NCBI GenBank assembly: GCA_002452695.1
Contig: DKFA01000046.1
Coordinates: 1-9,467 of the forward strand
Reading direction: 5' to 3'
Source of the DNA: Dehalococcoidia bacterium UBA6808
GTDB lineage: Bacteria > Chloroflexota > Dehalococcoidia > GIF9 > UBA5629
DNA: 9,467 nt
Of this stretch, positions 7,187-9,467 are shown piece after piece. The notes below the pieces were generated by a model. That model was not told where the DNA came from. It saw nothing but the letters and a program-made list of their open reading frames with translations, and did not search any database. Both the position numbers and the translations under genes were made by a program. Every line of letters starts with the position of its first letter. Position 1 is the stretch's first letter.

Positions 7187-7262
7187 GGGGCTGTAGCTCA
7201 ATTGGGAGAGCGTTTGACTGGCAGTCAAAAGGTAGTGGGTTCGAATCCCATCAGCTCCACCA
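7187..7262 (+). tRNA. tRNA-Ala (anticodon GGC)
   Basis: The sequence folds as a full 76-nt cloverleaf. The acceptor stem is GGGGCTG with CAGCTCC, the D stem GCTC/GAGC, and the anticodon stem TTTGA/TCAAA. The seven-base loop CTGGCAG places GGC at 7220-7222. The variable loop is AGGTA, the T stem GTGGG/CCCAT, and the T loop TTCGAAT. The G3-U70 pair that marks alanine tRNAs is present, with discriminator A at 7259 and an encoded CCA at 7260-7262. Reading frames crossing this stretch are spurious. Confidence 0.97.
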
Positions 7263-7312
7263 GCTTCAAAAACCGACCATATACTGTACCGAACAAAGAA
7301 CTATCTTATTCA

Positions 7313-8197
7313 TTACCATCTATGCTTCATCGGATCCCATTGTGAAGTATCGGGGATTGTTCCCGATAGTACTGGATCAAGGAAAGTCTTTGCTTGTTCA
7401 TAGCCAGCAGCCATATCAACGTCTAGCCCGGCTTCAGTAGCTGTTTTGCGATATGATGTGCGCCATAGAGGTGGTGGCGGAGGTAATACTGTCGGCAACG
7501 GATGACTTCCACGAGCAACAAAAATGGACTTCAATGCCTGCCGAAGTCGTCCAGCATTGAGAACAAATATCGACAATATTATGACCAGATCGATCAAGTC
7601 TTTGACACGGCTGCTTGCCATATCGCTAACATATCTTCGGGTGTAAGCATGAACCTTTTCGGCAACGTGCTGTTCCAATGATAGAGTTGGTACTTCCGCA
7701 GCAGGAATATCTGCAAAGCTCAACAGGTCTGGACCACGCACAATTTCTGGCTCAGTAACAACAGGGTCTCCAAAGCCTACATCGACTGTGACATCATCGA
7801 ATCGGCGGCCAGCGAGCTGTGCCGTCACATGATATCGAACAGATGCATTTTCCGTGTCCGGGTCGAGCTTTCCACTTCGTTCTATGATAAATGTGAAGTA
7901 GTCACCGAGTTTGACAGATTGCGCTGCTAAGAAATCTGCTGTTGCAGCTGCCTCGCTATCATAACGGCAAAGGTCTAAGTCTTTGGTAGTTCTGAAGCGG
8001 GACCCTGCCCTGAAGTTAAGGGCTACAGCTCCCTTTAAAACCCATCCGCTTGAGGCAACCACGCTTAAACGAGCCATCAAGCGGTCAAAGACCACCAGCT
8101 TACGCAAACGGACAAGAGGAACACCTGTCTGATTAGCGAGTGTTATGAGCCGCTGCTCCAAGGCTGCACGGAATGCGCCAGCAGTTGCGTATTTCAC
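7313..8197 (-). CDS. abiEii: AbiEii-type nucleotidyltransferase toxin
   Basis: The 294-residue protein fits the AbiEii/AbiGii family of nucleotidyltransferase toxins, the killing half of the AbiE phage-exclusion toxin-antitoxin system. The core motifs are in order: KGAVALNFR (55-63), the metal-binding TKDLDL with Asp73 and Asp75 (71-76), Lys181 in EQHVAEKVHAYTRR, and RVKDLIDL (197-204). All four motif regions typical of the family appear intact. Related enzymes (MenT) transfer nucleotides to tRNA acceptor ends; whether this one does is unknown. The GTG start overlaps the antitoxin stop by 4 nt (GTGA), with AGGGTGA just upstream as ribosome site, so it is translated with the antitoxin. It ends 50 bp from the tRNA-Ala gene, on the opposite strand. 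A Pro-rich patch, PPPPP, occurs at about residue 240. The gene looks full length and functional. Confidence 0.9.
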   Translation of the reverse strand: MKYATAGAFRAALEQRLITLANQTGVPLVRLRKLVVFDRLMARLSVVASSGWVLKGAVALNFRAGSRFRTTKDLDLCRYDSEAAATADFLAAQSVKLGDYFTFIIERSGKLDPDTENASVRYHVTAQLAGRRFDDVTVDVGFGDPVVTEPEIVRGPDLLSFADIPAAEVPTLSLEQHVAEKVHAYTRRYVSDMASSRVKDLIDLVIILSIFVLNAGRLRQALKSIFVARGSHPLPTVLPPPPPLWRTSYRKTATEAGLDVDMAAGYEQAKTFLDPVLSGTIPDTSQWDPMKHRW

Positions 8198-8832
8198 TGC
8201 GTCACCCTATGGAGAGAATCCATAATCAGCTTGGAAACTCGATGCCCTCTTTTATCTGCTTCTTCTTGGAGACTTTGGGGCCTTACCAGACCACGGCCTA
8301 TTGCCTGGATAACCGCCATCTTGATTTGTTCAGGGGCTGCGCCTGCCTCGGCTGCATCAAGAATACTCCGTTTAGCTGAGGTAACAATCATCCCATCGCG
8401 AGTTACCGTATCCTCCTTGTGAAGTGGCTTGGTGGTAGTATGTATCTTTACACCAGGGAGTGAGGGGAGTTTTCGCCTCGAGCGAGGCACAGTGAGGTGC
8501 ACTGCATCGGGGATGATGTCACTAAGACCAAGAATATCGAGGGCGCTCTCATGTGAAACCATCGCACTATCTTTCCCGACAGCCATCCATGCGGCAAGTA
8601 CATCTTCACGAGGAGATGACGGGTACTCACGAAAACGATAAAGACCCTTCCGAATCCTTATAAATGTGCCACTCTTTGCATGATGGGACAGAAGCGCACG
8701 ACTATATCCGCACATGCTGCCCTGCTCTGATGTGAAATAGCCACCCTGCTCTGAGGCAATTTCAAAAAGCTTGATACGGTCTGGAGTTTGCCCTGTTTTC
8801 GTTCTTCTGGTTGCTCTTGTTGTGTCTTCCAC
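8194..8832 (-). CDS. abiEi: AbiEi-type antitoxin / transcriptional repressor
   Basis: The 212-residue protein fits the AbiEi antitoxin family. An N-terminal winged helix covers about residues 18-70: RIKLFEIASEQGGYFT, then CGYSRALLSHHAKSG and RIRKGLYRF. The C-terminal antitoxin domain has SHESALDILGLSDIIPDAVHL-type residues at about 92-112, followed by a basic PRSRRK. In studied AbiE systems the antitoxin represses its own operon through inverted repeats and counters the toxin without forming a stable complex. An in-frame stop lies two codons before the GTG at 8832, and no better start exists before the conserved region, so GTG 8832 is used although it has no ribosome site. The candidate promoter is so close that the mRNA may be leaderless. 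It is followed directly by abiEii and is divergent from the transposase. Confidence 0.9.
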   Translation of the reverse strand: MEDTTRATRRTKTGQTPDRIKLFEIASEQGGYFTSEQGSMCGYSRALLSHHAKSGTFIRIRKGLYRFREYPSSPREDVLAAWMAVGKDSAMVSHESALDILGLSDIIPDAVHLTVPRSRRKLPSLPGVKIHTTTKPLHKEDTVTRDGMIVTSAKRSILDAAEAGAAPEQIKMAVIQAIGRGLVRPQSLQEEADKRGHRVSKLIMDSLHRVTQ

Positions 8833-8834
8833 AG

Positions 8835-8851
8835 GTCAAATTTTACTTGAC
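8835..8851. promoter_or_regulatory. Inverted repeat over the abiE -10, candidate AbiEi operator
   Basis: GTCAA (8835-8839) and TTGAC (8847-8851) are perfect reverse complements separated by 7 bp. The pair encloses the candidate -10 of the abiE operon. AbiEi proteins are known to repress their own promoters through inverted repeats, so location and symmetry fit. The arms are short, so the site remains tentative. Confidence 0.4.
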
Positions 8852-8868
8852 ATTTCTACGACATGCAA
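8840..8868 (-). promoter_or_regulatory. Candidate abiE promoter
   Basis: On the minus strand, TTGCAT (plus 8863-8868), a 17-bp spacer and TAAAAT (plus 8840-8845) precede the GTG at 8832 by 7 bp. Transcription would then begin at or next to the start codon. The -10 matches at five of six positions; the -35 is weak. Confidence 0.4.
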
Positions 8869-8892
8869 GGCAATTGAGAATATCCTAACTGT

Positions 8893-8961
8893 AAGCGCTT
8901 CCTCCACCGGACTTGTTTACAACCTATTATCCAGTCCGTGAAATAGGTTGAAAAATAGGTT
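8893..8961. repeat. Nested and interleaved inverted repeats upstream of the transposase
   Basis: The stretch holds the palindrome AAGCGCTT (8893-8900), the pair CGGACT (8908-8913) / AGTCCG (8933-8938), and the pair AACCTATT (8921-8928) / AATAGGTT (8942-8949). A second direct copy of AATAGGTT is at 8954-8961, 12 bp from the first. The two pairs interleave (A B A' B'), the arrangement of an H-type pseudoknot. The stretch may include the end of the insertion sequence and transposase binding sites; the exact element end cannot be set without the other terminus. Confidence 0.7.
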
Positions 8962-8982
8962 TCGCCACGCCATGATAAAAGC

Positions 8983-9467
8983 ATGGCAAGGAAAGCATAC
9001 AGCATCGAACTAACCGAAGAACACAGGCAAATATTATTCAAATGGAAGAGGAGTCCAACTTCGCCGCAGAAATTAGTCCGAAGGGCTGAGATCGTATTAG
9101 CTGCCGCTGGAGGTCTGAATAACAAAGCCATTTCAGAAAGGAGGTTAGGCTCGGAGCAGACAGTTTGTCTTTGGCGAAAGCGATATGCTGAATACGGCAT
9201 AGAGGGACTGCAAGACAAGCCTAAACCTGGTCGTCCTCGCCGGATTGGGCAGGATAAAATCGCCGAGATTGTGGCCACCACCATGGCGCCACCTGAGGGT
9301 GTGACTCACTGGAGCGCCCGCAGGTTGGCAAGACAGATAGGGGTAGGAAAATCTACAGTTCACCACATATGGCAAGTCTATGGCCTGAAGTCCCATCGTG
9401 TAGAGACATTCAAATTCAGCCAGGATCCCCAGTTGAAGGAAAAGGTGATCGATGTTGTGGGGCTTTA
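8983..9467 (+). CDS. IS630-family transposase, N-terminal part (runs off the right edge)
   Basis: The frame is open from the ATG at 8983 to the window end, 161 complete codons. The N-terminal helix-turn-helix region fits IS630/Tc1-mariner transposases. RRAEIVLAAAGGLNNKAISERRLGSEQTVCLWRKRY is recognisable in order at about residues 33-68, then the GLQDKPKPGRPRRIG linker (about 74-88), and a second helix-turn-helix with HWSARRLARQIGVGKSTVHHIW (about 109-130). The start of the DDE catalytic domain probably lies just at the edge, so no catalytic residue can be checked and intactness is unknown. An overlapping ATG at 8972 is in another frame and stops soon. No good ribosome site precedes the start, as is common for transposases. 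It is divergent from the abiE pair, with a repeat-rich 150-bp gap between. Confidence 0.88.
   Translation, partial: MARKAYSIELTEEHRQILFKWKRSPTSPQKLVRRAEIVLAAAGGLNNKAISERRLGSEQTVCLWRKRYAEYGIEGLQDKPKPGRPRRIGQDKIAEIVATTMAPPEGVTHWSARRLARQIGVGKSTVHHIWQVYGLKSHRVETFKFSQDPQLKEKVIDVVGL
8983..9467 (+). mobile_element. IS630-family insertion sequence, partial
   Basis: The transposase fragment marks one end of an IS630-family element whose remainder lies beyond the window. The left terminus is probably somewhere between about 8880 and 8960, within the repeat-rich stretch, but no terminal inverted repeat or TA target duplication can be proved from one end, so only the coding part is delimited here. Confidence 0.6.

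Noticed and set aside
7142..7440. Overlapping plus-strand reading frames giving small proteins across the tRNA
   Set aside because: They are translations of the tRNA-Ala gene and its flanks; such tRNA-derived peptides are a familiar annotation artefact.
8092..8101. Ten-base match (CCACCAGCTT) to the tRNA 3' end at 7257-7266 as an att repeat
   Set aside because: It is short, lies inside the abiEii coding region and has no further flanking identity.

Overview
The window suggests a bacterium, most likely Chloroflexota and perhaps near the Dehalococcoidia. That guess rests on gene content: an HspR-type heat-shock repressor beside a J-domain chaperone and a Clp ATPase, a tRNA gene with encoded CCA, and moderately high GC. 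It is an inference and no marker gene here settles it.

Left part (1-1819): a nearly complete dnaJ runs leftward off the window edge. It is divergent from a rightward NUDIX hydrolase of the CoA-pyrophosphatase type.

Centre (about 1820-7132): a rightward stress operon. A 254-bp regulatory region carries two candidate sigma-70 promoters. One has perfect -35 and -10 hexamers with a 17-bp spacer. The region also has three separate inverted repeats, one of them matching the core of the HspR operator (GAGT-N7-ACTC). The genes that follow are tightly packed: a second J-protein with a half-size zinc finger, the MerR-family repressor HspR, an unrecognised 94-residue cysteine-motif protein, a ClpC-type AAA+ unfoldase with an IGF ClpP-docking loop, a VTT-domain membrane protein, and a TM2-domain membrane protein. 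The likely logic is that HspR represses its own operon until protein damage titrates the chaperones. The operon then supplies a co-chaperone, a protease ATPase and possibly an adaptor. The order regulator / small Cys protein / clpC resembles the Firmicutes ctsR-mcsA-mcsB-clpC operon, with different parts.

Right part (7133-9467): a tRNA-Ala(GGC) gene is followed by an accessory segment. This holds a leftward AbiEi/AbiEii toxin-antitoxin pair (abortive-infection type) and, divergent from it, the start of an IS630-family transposase that runs off the right edge. Between them are a candidate operator/promoter for the TA pair and an unusual set of interleaved inverted repeats that could fold as an RNA pseudoknot or act as transposase sites.

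No CRISPR array, rRNA, riboswitch or convincing intrinsic terminator was seen.
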